Assembly: GCF_024345225.1 (NCBI RefSeq)
Contig: NZ_BROD01000001.1
Location: forward strand, 3,388,516-3,452,515
Length of the DNA stretch: 64,000 bases
Source of the DNA: Clostridium sp. TW13
Lineage (GTDB): Bacteria; Bacillota; Clostridia; Clostridiales; Clostridiaceae
Direction: 5' to 3'
Part shown: piece by piece, positions 19,460 to 27,482 of the stretch
How the letters are laid out: every line of letters begins with the position of its first letter
Position numbering within the stretch: position 1 is the stretch's first letter
Notes under the pieces: generated by a model
What the model was told of the DNA's origin: nothing
Database searches by the model: none
What the model saw: only the letters and a program-made list of their open reading frames with translations
Made by a program: the position numbers and the translations under genes

Positions 19460-20173
19460 TTACTTATCTCCAGATACCTTAGCCAAATTGAATCCATTGT
19501 CTTCTATTGCTTTTTCTTCTACATGCTCATCAAGATGCATACAATAAACCTTATCTCTAAGCTCTTCAGGAATTGCTTCACAAAGTTTCTTTAGTGATAA
19601 ATGGGCATTTCCATCATAATCCAATCCACAAGTGTCTTGATAAATTCTATTAATTTCACCCTTTTTAAAATTATCTAATATTTTGCTATTTATACTGTTA
19701 GCATCTCCACTATAATAAAATATTTTATTATTTAGCTTCATAATAAAACCATGTGTTGGTATTGTATTCACATGAGAAACAGGTACAAATTCTATATTGA
19801 ACTCTCCAAGTTGTGAATCATTCACTGCTACCTTATCTGAAGTATTAAGATTGTACATATCACTTGTGACACCAAGTTTGTTTAATAGCCCTTCAATCAC
19901 TTCCTTATTACTAAAGAAAATAGTTGGCTTATGTTTTAGAATAAAATATGAATAGAATATTGTGTCTCCTAAACTTCCAACATGATCAGGATGCGTATGG
20001 GTTATAACAATATATAAATTCTCTATTCCATTCAAAAGATTAGACTTTTGTAATCTGTGAAAAACTGTTCCTCCACAATCAATAAGAAGTAAACTTGTAT
20101 TCTTCTTTACAAAAGCACTTGTATTTCCAAGCTTAGTATTAAAAGCACTTCCTGTTCCAATAAAATTAATCAT
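19460..20173 (-). CDS. MBL-fold metallohydrolase (RNase Z-like subgroup)
   Basis: 237 residues with the metallo-beta-lactamase signature THTHPDHVGS (about 58-67), an early Asp (LLIDCGGT), the third-motif His (VSHVNTIPTHG), Asp in YYSGDANS, and a final His in CMHLDEH. Together these bind two metals. The compact domain with an N-terminal INFIGTGSAFN resembles RNase Z/phosphodiesterase-type hydrolases; the substrate is unknown. The start at 20173 is chosen over 20185 because GGAGGG lies about 6 nt upstream and would be inside the longer version. Probably monocistronic. Confidence 0.85.
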   Translation of the reverse strand: MINFIGTGSAFNTKLGNTSAFVKKNTSLLLIDCGGTVFHRLQKSNLLNGIENLYIVITHTHPDHVGSLGDTIFYSYFILKHKPTIFFSNKEVIEGLLNKLGVTSDMYNLNTSDKVAVNDSQLGEFNIEFVPVSHVNTIPTHGFIMKLNNKIFYYSGDANSINSKILDNFKKGEINRIYQDTCGLDYDGNAHLSLKKLCEAIPEELRDKVYCMHLDEHVEEKAIEDNGFNLAKVSGDK

Positions 20174-20360
20174 GATACCCTCCATATATTAATTTTTAAT
20201 TATATTTTCCAAACTAAAAATAATAATTCCATTATGATATTATAATATTATATAGCATAAATTACAAAACATACAATGTAAGTACAAAACTTGTATAAAT
20301 CCAATAATCTTTCGGAGGTATGAACCAATTATGTTGAAACTACTACTAATTCAAAAATAA

Positions 20361-20403
20361 ATAAAAAGATAGCAATTTCTCCAATTATAGAAAAATTACT
20401 ATC
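20361..20403 (-). terminator. Terminator of mgtE
   Basis: On minus, GATAGTAATTTTTC pairs with GAGAAATTGCTATC, followed by TTTTTATTT, 22 nt after the mgtE stop codon. Confidence 0.8.
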
Positions 20404-20424
20404 ATAAAGATAATCCATATTTTA

Positions 20425-21768
20425 TTATACTAAATACTTAACAAACATAGTTGCAAGGCCTAAGAAGAATAAGAATCCGCATACATCAGTAAAAGTTGTA
20501 ACAAATACGGCTGATGCTAAGGCTGGATCTACCTTGCACTTCTTCAATATTAATGGAATTAAGAATCCCGTTACTGTTGCTACTATCATGTTTAAAATCA
20601 TTGCTATTCCAATTACTATACCAAAGGTAATGTTCTTTTCCCATAAGAACCCTAATACAGAAATAATAATACCAATTGCAGCCCCTGTGATAAATCCTAT
20701 TCCTAATTCTTTGAACAAAACTCTCTTTACATTTTTATAACTCAACTCACCAAGTGCTAACCCTCTTACTATAATTGTTAGAGTTTGAGTACCTGCATTT
20801 CCACCCATTCCTGATACTATAGGCATGAAGGTTGCAAGCGATACTACCTTTTCTATGGTTCCTTCAAACATACCTACTACAGAAGATGCTAGTATTGCAG
20901 TAACTAAGTTTACTATAAGCCATGGTAATCTACTTTTAACAGATTCCATAGTTGTACCACTTATCTTTTCCCCATCTGCTACTCCTCCAAGACGGTGAAT
21001 ATCCTCTGTATTCTCATCTCTTAAAATCTGCATAACATCATCTACTGTTACTACTCCAAGCAGCCTATTAAAATTGTCCACTACAGGCATAGTTAAGTAA
21101 CCGTATTTTTCAAATAGATGTCCAACTTCTTCTTGATCCATTTCACAAGGAATACTAACTACATTAGGATTAATAATCTCTGAAATTAAAGCATCAAACT
21201 TATTCGTAACTAAATCTTTTAATGAAACTACACCTTTTAACTTATCAAAGTTATCAATAACAAATAAATCATAGATATTTTCAATATCTTCTGCTGTATC
21301 TTGCAAATACTTTAAGGTTTGCTCAACTGTCATATTTTCTTTTATTGAAATAAACTCTGTAGCCATTATACCTGCAGCTGTATCAGGATCATAGCTTAAT
21401 AATCTTCTAACTTTTCTCGCCTCATCCGCTGTCATATGCGCAAGAATCTTATTTGCCTGTTCTTCATCTAATATACCCAAAAGGTCTGTTAATTCATCAG
21501 AAGACATTTCTTCCACAATGTTTTTTTGTTTATTTTCAGAAAAACAAGTTAGTATTTCATACTTTTCTTCTGTTTCTGCCTCATCGATAATCCCAGCAAT
21601 GAAATCTTCTGGCAACCTATTTAATATATCTTTAATATCATCCTTATTTTCACGTACTATATCTAATATATCAACTGGATGGATATTCTCAATATATTTT
21701 AGCACCTTATCTTGTGGAGCATGTAATAAAAAACTCTTAAACTCGTTTTTATTCATATCTAATTTCAT
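20425..21768 (-). CDS. mgtE: MgtE magnesium transporter
   Basis: 447 residues, full length. An N-terminal superhelical MgtE_N domain (about 20-125) is followed by a CBS pair (about 130-255) and five membrane segments (about 275-447). GGNAGTQTLTIIVRG in the first membrane region is the ion-pore signature. MgtE is a Mg2+-gated channel/transporter whose acidic cytoplasmic domains sense intracellular Mg2+. AAGGAGGAAG precedes the ATG. I looked for an M-box riboswitch upstream and did not find one in the short, AT-rich leader. Confidence 0.96.
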   Translation of the reverse strand: MKLDMNKNEFKSFLLHAPQDKVLKYIENIHPVDILDIVRENKDDIKDILNRLPEDFIAGIIDEAETEEKYEILTCFSENKQKNIVEEMSSDELTDLLGILDEEQANKILAHMTADEARKVRRLLSYDPDTAAGIMATEFISIKENMTVEQTLKYLQDTAEDIENIYDLFVIDNFDKLKGVVSLKDLVTNKFDALISEIINPNVVSIPCEMDQEEVGHLFEKYGYLTMPVVDNFNRLLGVVTVDDVMQILRDENTEDIHRLGGVADGEKISGTTMESVKSRLPWLIVNLVTAILASSVVGMFEGTIEKVVSLATFMPIVSGMGGNAGTQTLTIIVRGLALGELSYKNVKRVLFKELGIGFITGAAIGIIISVLGFLWEKNITFGIVIGIAMILNMIVATVTGFLIPLILKKCKVDPALASAVFVTTFTDVCGFLFFLGLATMFVKYLV

Positions 21769-21895
21769 GTTTGCTTCCTCCTTTTTAAGAGGAACAAACT
21801 AACATAATATGCTTTATGATAATTTCATAAATAACGCTAATCAAATTCTCATTCCATTAACTTTATTTATAAAATCATAAATTCAAAAAATCAAA

Positions 21896-22003
21896 TCATA
21901 TATTTACACTATCACTTATTTCCTTAAGTGATATAAGATAAGCTTGTTCCTCTTTACTATATTTAATTTTTACTATAGAATGTTTCCCCGGATACGAGTC
22001 CAT
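21896..22003 (-). CDS. Tiny hypothetical protein (35 aa)
   Basis: GGAGGTGG about 8 nt before ATG supports translation. The product is MDSYPGKHSIVKIKYSKEEQ followed by AYLISLKEISDSVNI. It is soluble and mixed-charge, with no known family. It lies between add and mgtE and is likely its own small unit. Confidence rests on the ribosome binding site only. Confidence 0.45.
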   Translation of the reverse strand: MDSYPGKHSIVKIKYSKEEQAYLISLKEISDSVNI

Positions 22004-22066
22004 CAAATACCACCTCCATATCAACTTAAATTATTGGAAAATAAATAACAAGTTCAAATTACATAA

Positions 22067-22107
22067 ATAGGCTTTCTCAAAATGGATTGCAAATTGAGAA
22101 AGCCTAT
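22067..22107. terminator. Stem-loop downstream of add
   Basis: ATAGGCTTTCTCAA pairs perfectly with TTGAGAAAGCCTAT around a 13-nt loop. U-tracts are poor on both strands, but position (about 90 nt after the add stop codon) and stem strength suggest a terminator. The upstream flank (22035-22066) resembles the start of the dispersed repeat (GGAAAATAAATAACAAGTTC). Confidence 0.55.
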
Positions 22108-22198
22108 ACTTCATCATTCAATTAATGATACATAATTCACTACTATATGTCAACCAAAAATGACTAACATTTATATTACAGATATGCTATAAATATAA

Positions 22199-23188
22199 TT
22201 ATATAAAACTTCTTAACCATTGTTTTGTTGCTTCATCTGTAAAAGAAGCTTCAACAGAATTTAAGTATATGTTTTTATAATCTTCTTCACTCATATTAAA
22301 TTCATTGAACAGAACTCCACATTCATGAGTCATATCAATATTTGATACTGTTCTATTATCAGTATTTAATGTCACCTTTATGCCATCCTTATAAAAATCA
22401 GAGAAAGGATGTGTCTTATATGAACTAACAGCTTTAGTTTGCACATTGCTTGTTGGACAAATTTCAAGAGTTATGCCCTTCTTCTTTACAATATCATATG
22501 CTTCTTTACAATCAGTAATATATACTCCATGTCCTATTCTTTCTGCTTCAAGAATCTCAACAGCATCTAATACATTTTTACCTATTCCAGTTTCTCCTGC
22601 ATGTATTGTTATTCTATAACCATATTGCTTCGCTAATGCTATAGGCTCCTTAAACTCTTGTGAAAAGCCAGCTAATTCTGAAGCGCATAAATCTACAGCT
22701 GCTACTCCTTTTGATAAGAATTTCTTTCCTGCCTCAAATAGTTCAATAGCTTTATCTATGCTATGAAACCTCATGGCTCCAAGTATTATGTTTCCTCTTA
22801 TACCGTAAAGCTTCTCTGCATCCTTCATTCCTAAAATCACACTTCCTATTACTTCTTCAATGGTTAACCCCTTTGCAGTGTGAACTAGTGGAGCAAATCT
22901 CACTTCCATATACTTTACATTTTCTTTTGCAGCATCTTCATATAACTCAAAGGCAACTCTTCTTAAGCTTTCCTTTGTTTGCATAACTGAGCAAGGAAGT
23001 TCAAAAACCTTTAAGTATTCATCTAAAGATTCACAATCAGGAGGTGCTATAACTAATCTCTTTATCTCCTCTATATCATCACTGGGAATGATAATATTTT
23101 CTTTTCTTGCTATATCTATTATTGTTTCCGGTCTTACGCTACCATCTAAGTGACAGTGAAGATCTATCTTCGGTAACTTATCTATCAT
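22199..23188 (-). CDS. add: Adenosine deaminase
   Basis: 329 residues, standard bacterial length. Metal ligands and catalytic residues are visible: KIDLHCHLDGS near the N-terminus, HAGETG (catalytic Glu and His), ERIGHGVY, and TLNTDNRTVS with the Asp pair. It deaminates adenosine and deoxyadenosine to inosine forms for purine salvage. It lies downstream of the bacteriohemerythrin gene on the same strand, separated by a dispersed repeat, so co-transcription is uncertain. Confidence 0.95.
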   Translation of the reverse strand: MIDKLPKIDLHCHLDGSVRPETIIDIARKENIIIPSDDIEEIKRLVIAPPDCESLDEYLKVFELPCSVMQTKESLRRVAFELYEDAAKENVKYMEVRFAPLVHTAKGLTIEEVIGSVILGMKDAEKLYGIRGNIILGAMRFHSIDKAIELFEAGKKFLSKGVAAVDLCASELAGFSQEFKEPIALAKQYGYRITIHAGETGIGKNVLDAVEILEAERIGHGVYITDCKEAYDIVKKKGITLEICPTSNVQTKAVSSYKTHPFSDFYKDGIKVTLNTDNRTVSNIDMTHECGVLFNEFNMSEEDYKNIYLNSVEASFTDEATKQWLRSFI

Positions 23189-23225
23189 AGAATACCTCCC
23201 TTATCATATTAATAATTTATCTTAT

Positions 23226-23275
23226 TCATCTAAAAAATATCCGTTGCATATTTAGACTGGTTATTTTCAGGTGCA
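23226..23275. repeat. Dispersed repeat, copy B
   Basis: On minus it reads GCACCTGAAAATAAC... AACGGATATTTTTTAGATG, matching copy A at both ends and in the GGATATTTTTT block. It abuts the stop codon of the bacteriohemerythrin gene. Confidence 0.65.
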
Positions 23276-23665
23276 TTATTTCCCTATAAGCTTATCTTTC
23301 TCATATATATGCTCAACTAACCAATCATTTAAATATTGTAAAATTGATAATATGTATTTATCTTGGTCTTTGTCAATTTTATCAAAATCAATTTCATCAA
23401 GTTTCTTTATAAATTCTGCATGTTCAATCTTTTGTGTGAACATTCTCTTATAACCAATGCTATCCATATACTCTTCTTCAAATTTGAAATGATATGCAGT
23501 ATAATCTTTTAACTCTTTAATTATTGTTACAATTTTATCGTATTTATCTATTGTATACTCATCTTTTAATAACATGTAAGCTCTATCAGCTATATCAAAA
23601 AGTTTTTTATGTTGCTCATCTATAGCTTCTATCCCTGTTTTATATTCTTCCTTCATTTCGTACAT
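23276..23665 (-). CDS. Bacteriohemerythrin
   Basis: 129 residues. Hemerythrin di-iron ligands are in order: IDEQHKKLF (His), YHFKFEEEYM (His, Glu), IEHAEFIKKL (His) and WLVEHIYEKDK (His, Asp). It binds O2 reversibly; in anaerobes such single-domain proteins are thought to scavenge or sense oxygen. The final residues of the gene border dispersed repeat copy B. Confidence 0.92.
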   Translation of the reverse strand: MYEMKEEYKTGIEAIDEQHKKLFDIADRAYMLLKDEYTIDKYDKIVTIIKELKDYTAYHFKFEEEYMDSIGYKRMFTQKIEHAEFIKKLDEIDFDKIDKDQDKYILSILQYLNDWLVEHIYEKDKLIGK

Positions 23666-23830
23666 TTATATTCCTCTCCTAACTAACAATTCTAATAAAA
23701 ATGTTTTTCCTTATTGATAATGGCTTTCAAAAATATAATATTCTGATTATACACCAATTCTTATTATCTGGCTATAGTATATAATATTAATTTGCATTTG
23801 TTAAAATATACATATAATTTGTATAAATTC

Positions 23831-23870
23831 AAAAAGATTATCTTCAATTATATTTTTAGACAATCTTTTT
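23831..23870 (-). terminator. Terminator of the zinc-uptake operon
   Basis: On minus, AAAAAGATTGTCT pairs with AGATAATCTTTTT, 10 nt after the znuB stop codon. Confidence 0.8.
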
Positions 23871-23879
23871 AATCTTAAT

Positions 23880-24665
23880 TTATCTTTTTATAACTAATAT
23901 AATGCTTAAAACTATAATCCCAGTCAATACAATAGTTCCTCCTGGCTTTAATCCCATATAATAAGAGATTGATAAACCAATTATAGTAAATAATAATGCA
24001 AAAATAATTGAATATATAAGTGTCTGCTTATAACTCTTTCCAAACTTCATAGCACAAGCTACAGGTACCACCATTAACGATGATACTATCAGTGCTCCAA
24101 CAGTTCGCGATGCAACTGATACAGTTATTGCCACAAGAATTGTAAAAATAAAATTAACTAACTTTACAGGAACTCCTGCTAGTATTGCTGCTTGTTCATC
24201 AAAGGCAATAAAAAATAACTCCTTATACAATAATACTGACATTATGATCACAATAGAGCTTATTACAATAACTAGTAGAAGTTCAAAATCACTTATAGCT
24301 ACAATACTTCCAAAAAGAAAATTATTAAAATTGCCCGAATTCTTAACAAATCCTGAAAGAACTCCTGCTAAGCCTACTCCTGCAGACATGATAATAGCAA
24401 TTGACATCTCTGAATATTTAGGAATTTTCTTTCTAATAGCTTCAATTCCCAAAGCTCCCATAGCAGATATTACTATAGCTCCTAAAACTGGATTAAATCC
24501 TAATAGTAATCCCACTGCTACTCCTGCCAATGATGTATGAGATAAAGCATCACCAATCATAGAAAGACGTTTTAACACCACTAATATTCCAATAAAAGGA
24601 ATAATAATTGCTAGAAGTATGCCCACTATAAAAGCTCTTTGCATAAATTCATATTGAAAAATCAA
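23880..24665 (-). CDS. znuB: Zinc ABC transporter permease
   Basis: 261 residues with about eight membrane segments, ABC-3 family. LSHTSLAGVAVG and the conserved GDALSHTSLAG region are present, and SRTVGALIVSSLMVVPVA is typical of ZnuB/AdcB/MntB permeases. It is the last gene of the znuA-znuC-znuB operon, 61 nt after znuC. Zinc rather than manganese is inferred from the Zur-like operator and the His/Glu-rich loop of the binding protein. Confidence 0.9.
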   Translation of the reverse strand: MIFQYEFMQRAFIVGILLAIIIPFIGILVVLKRLSMIGDALSHTSLAGVAVGLLLGFNPVLGAIVISAMGALGIEAIRKKIPKYSEMSIAIIMSAGVGLAGVLSGFVKNSGNFNNFLFGSIVAISDFELLLVIVISSIVIIMSVLLYKELFFIAFDEQAAILAGVPVKLVNFIFTILVAITVSVASRTVGALIVSSLMVVPVACAMKFGKSYKQTLIYSIIFALLFTIIGLSISYYMGLKPGGTIVLTGIIVLSIILVIKR

Positions 24666-24726
24666 AATATACCTCCTCCATCTTATTGAAAATTACTCCT
24701 GTAACATTTTTTATTATATTACCTAC

Positions 24727-25422
24727 TTAAAATACTATTTTATTTTTTCTTTCAGATACATCTACAATTTTCTTATTTTCAATTGATACGACTTTTTTCA
24801 CACGTCCATAAATCCTATTAATGTCATGAGTAACCATTATAATGGTAATTCCAAATTCTAGATTTATTCTAACTAACAAACTATATAAAGACTCTATAGA
24901 TTTATCATCAATTCCAGTGGTTGGTTCATCTAATATTAACAGTTCTGGTTCATTCACTAATGCTCTTGCAATCATAATTCTTTGTTGCTGACCGCCTGAA
25001 AGATTACCAATCAATCTTTTAGCATAATCCTGCATATTAACCATTTGTAACGCGTTTATAGTTTTTTGTATATGCTTTCTTTTTGAAAATCTCATAAATC
25101 CAATTTGCGAATACAAATTAGATTTTACTATTTCCTCCACAGTCGCAGGGAAATTGTCATTTGATGCAATAGCATTTTGGGGAACATATCCTACCTTTGG
25201 CAATCTTTTATTGTTTTTAACTTCTTCACCACTAATTATCACTTTACCATTCATAGGTGATATTAAACCTAATATTAACTTAAGCAACGTGCTTTTACCA
25301 GCTCCATTTGAACCTATAATTCCAACAAATTCTCCAGACTTAACTGAAAAATTGATGTTACTCAAAATCAGCTCATCTTCATATGCAAAACTTAAATTTT
25401 GAATTTCTAAAATGTTTCCCAT
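24727..25422 (-). CDS. znuC: Zinc ABC transporter ATPase
   Basis: 231 residues. Walker A is GSNGAGKST, signature LSGGQQQR, Walker B LLILDEPTTGID, and the H-loop MVTHD. It belongs to the metal-type (ZnuC/AdcC/MntA) ABC family and energises ZnuB. It lies 11 nt after znuA, so it is translated from the same message. Confidence 0.92.
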   Translation of the reverse strand: MGNILEIQNLSFAYEDELILSNINFSVKSGEFVGIIGSNGAGKSTLLKLILGLISPMNGKVIISGEEVKNNKRLPKVGYVPQNAIASNDNFPATVEEIVKSNLYSQIGFMRFSKRKHIQKTINALQMVNMQDYAKRLIGNLSGGQQQRIMIARALVNEPELLILDEPTTGIDDKSIESLYSLLVRINLEFGITIIMVTHDINRIYGRVKKVVSIENKKIVDVSERKNKIVF

Positions 25423-25433
25423 TACACCACCAA

Positions 25434-26378
25434 CTAACCTAATGCTGCTTTTAAAGATTCAAGATTCCTTTTCATTACTGTAAAATAATCTTTTCCTTCA
25501 GCTTGCTCCTTATCACTTAAGCCTTCTAACGGATTAAGCATATCTGTTTTAGCACCAACTTCTTTAGCAATTGTTTCAGAAACCTTTGGACTAACTAATT
25601 CTTCAAAGAAAATAGTTTTAACTTTATGTTCTTCTGCAAATTTAATTATTTCTTTCATTCTTGTTGGATCTGGTTCCGAATCTGCTGAAAGTCCTTCTAT
25701 GGACACTTGATTAAGTCCATATTGCTTGCATAAATATCCAAATGCTTGATGTGCAACAATTATATCCTTATTTTTTATATTTGAAATCGCATCTTTAAAT
25801 TCTTTATCTAACTCATCAATTTGCTTAGCATACTTATTATAATTATCTTCATAATATTTTTTATTAGACTCATCTGCCTTTACCAGTGCATTTTTTATAT
25901 TTTCCATTTCCTTTTTTGCATTTTGAGGGTTCATCCAAACATGGGGATCATATTTGCTTTCCTCAGCATCCTTCTCTTTTTCCTCCTCTTCTTCATGTCC
26001 TTCGATCAAATTTATTCCCTGTGATGCTTCTACTGTTACTAGCTTTTTATTTTCCAAAGTTCCTACAACTTTTTTTATCCAATGCTCCATACCTGCACCA
26101 TTATATATAAGAACATCAGCTTTCTCTAAATTATTAATATCTTTAGTACTTGGTTCCCAATCATGAGGTTCTGTTCCAGCTGGAACTAAATTAGTTATAG
26201 TTATTTTATCTCCGCCTATCTTTTTTGCAAAATCATACATTGCATAAAAGCTAGAGTAAACAGCCAACTTTTTATTCTCAGAATTAGTTTTATCATTTGT
26301 ATTATTTGATGTGCAACCTGTTAATGTAACTCCTATTGCCATCAAAAATAATATTAATAGCATACTCACCTTTTTCAT
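25434..26378 (-). CDS. znuA: Zinc-binding lipoprotein of ABC importer
   Basis: 314 residues. The signal peptide ends in a lipobox LTGC (about residue 22). Cluster A-I metal-binding family: His in GTEPHDWEP, an acidic/His loop (EGHEEEEEKEKDAEESKYD), His in DPHVWMNP, His in VAHQAFGYL, and the late Asp in AKTDMLNPLEGL. It captures Zn2+ outside the membrane and delivers it to ZnuBC. AAGGAGAT precedes the ATG. A 25-bp perfect palindrome just upstream is the probable Zur operator. Confidence 0.93.
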   Translation of the reverse strand: MKKVSMLLILFLMAIGVTLTGCTSNNTNDKTNSENKKLAVYSSFYAMYDFAKKIGGDKITITNLVPAGTEPHDWEPSTKDINNLEKADVLIYNGAGMEHWIKKVVGTLENKKLVTVEASQGINLIEGHEEEEEKEKDAEESKYDPHVWMNPQNAKKEMENIKNALVKADESNKKYYEDNYNKYAKQIDELDKEFKDAISNIKNKDIIVAHQAFGYLCKQYGLNQVSIEGLSADSEPDPTRMKEIIKFAEEHKVKTIFFEELVSPKVSETIAKEVGAKTDMLNPLEGLSDKEQAEGKDYFTVMKRNLESLKAALG

Positions 26379-26399
26379 TTTAACATCTCCTTAATTTTT

Positions 26400-26424
26400 G
26401 TTAATGCAAATCATTTGCATTAAC
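26400..26424. promoter_or_regulatory. Zur-like operator upstream of znuA
   Basis: Perfect inverted repeat: arms GTTAATGCAAAT / ATTTGCATTAAC around a central base. It lies just downstream of a TGG-TATACA extended -10 (26428-26433) on minus, where a repressor would cover the transcription start. The core is almost identical to the site at 30105. Confidence 0.85.
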
Positions 26425-26554
26425 TTCTGTATACCATATTACTCCTAGAAAAAAATCATGTCAATACACTTTAATCTTATATTCCTATAATTTCCATCAA
26501 ACTCCATGGATGCGCTTTTTTTATCTAAAACCTTGGCACTTTAAAATTTTCAAT

Positions 26555-26604
26555 ATAAAAATAAGCATCTCAATAACAATTTAAAAATTATTATTGGATG
26601 CTTA
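26555..26604 (-). terminator. Terminator of the GTPase-permease operon
   Basis: On minus, AAGCATCCAATAA pairs with TTATTGAGATGCTT and is followed by ATTTTTAT. It lies about 42 nt after the stop codon of 26646-27482. Confidence 0.8.
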
Positions 26605-26645
26605 TATCTTTGTAAAACTTTATATAAACAGAATCTTATTAATTA

Positions 26646-27482
26646 TTATTTGAAGTACACATATTCACTCTTAGGTGCCTGAGTCTTCGATACTTTATCA
26701 GCGTATATTATAGGCATAATTTCACCATCATATTTTTCTACATGTATTTTAGCAGTTACTACAACCCACTCATTATTCCTAAAGTTTGACGCGCTCTTGT
26801 ATCTGCATAAAATACCGCATGGTTGAAGATCTGCTGCACAACATACCATGGCTTTACGAGCTGGCACAAATTCATTATTTTTAAATTCTTTTATTCTAAG
26901 TACTTGCCCCTTAAATTGTATAGTTTTGCCTTCATACTTATTGACATTTTTATTAATATCCAAATACCATTTCATATAATCATCATCATTTATAACTATA
27001 ATCCCATTACTATCCACATTAATACTTTTCTCCTTAATATTATCATTATAATAAGCTTGATCATAATTACTTCCACTACTTACATTAGAACTTTGTTGAT
27101 TCTGAGAATTAACTTCTATATTTGTGTCTTGATTAGAATTATTAATATTAGATTTTCCAGTATAAACATTCACAGAACTTTTAAAAAAATCTACAGAATT
27201 ATTATTAGAAATTCCCATAGGTATGATAAAAGTTGTAACTATCGGTATTACTACGATTATATACTTACTATAATTAACTGAATGTTTAGGTTTAAATAAA
27301 TATAGCATCATAAAACTTCCTAAAATCAGAAGGAAAAATGCCGAAAAAATTATATATATATTCAACCTTGGATGCACATAATATTTAGCCTTATCAAATA
27401 CCACAGAAAAAAATAAAATATTAGCTATGGTGAATAAAATTATTATTTCTATAAGAACTTCCAAATTAATTTTCCTCTTCAT
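26646..27482 (-). CDS. TIGR03943-like membrane protein (YcgQ type)
   Basis: 278 residues: three membrane segments in the first 95 residues, a low-complexity Asn/Ser linker (about 110-150), then an extracellular OB-like domain with VCCAADLQPCGILCRY, the Cys cluster typical of TIGR03943/YcgQ. The family is always paired with a YcgR-type permease (PF03773). In B. subtilis ycgRQ belongs to the zinc-repressed regulon. Here the start overlaps the stop of the permease gene by 4 nt (ATGA), so they are translationally coupled. The transported species is unknown, perhaps zinc or a zinc ligand. Confidence 0.85.
   Translation of the reverse strand: MKRKINLEVLIEIIILFTIANILFFSVVFDKAKYYVHPRLNIYIIFSAFFLLILGSFMMLYLFKPKHSVNYSKYIIVVIPIVTTFIIPMGISNNNSVDFFKSSVNVYTGKSNINNSNQDTNIEVNSQNQQSSNVSSGSNYDQAYYNDNIKEKSINVDSNGIIVINDDDYMKWYLDINKNVNKYEGKTIQFKGQVLRIKEFKNNEFVPARKAMVCCAADLQPCGILCRYKSASNFRNNEWVVVTAKIHVEKYDGEIMPIIYADKVSKTQAPKSEYVYFK

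Noticed and set aside
21769..21895. M-box magnesium riboswitch upstream of mgtE
   Set aside because: The leader is short and AT-rich, with none of the conserved M-box core or a competing terminator.
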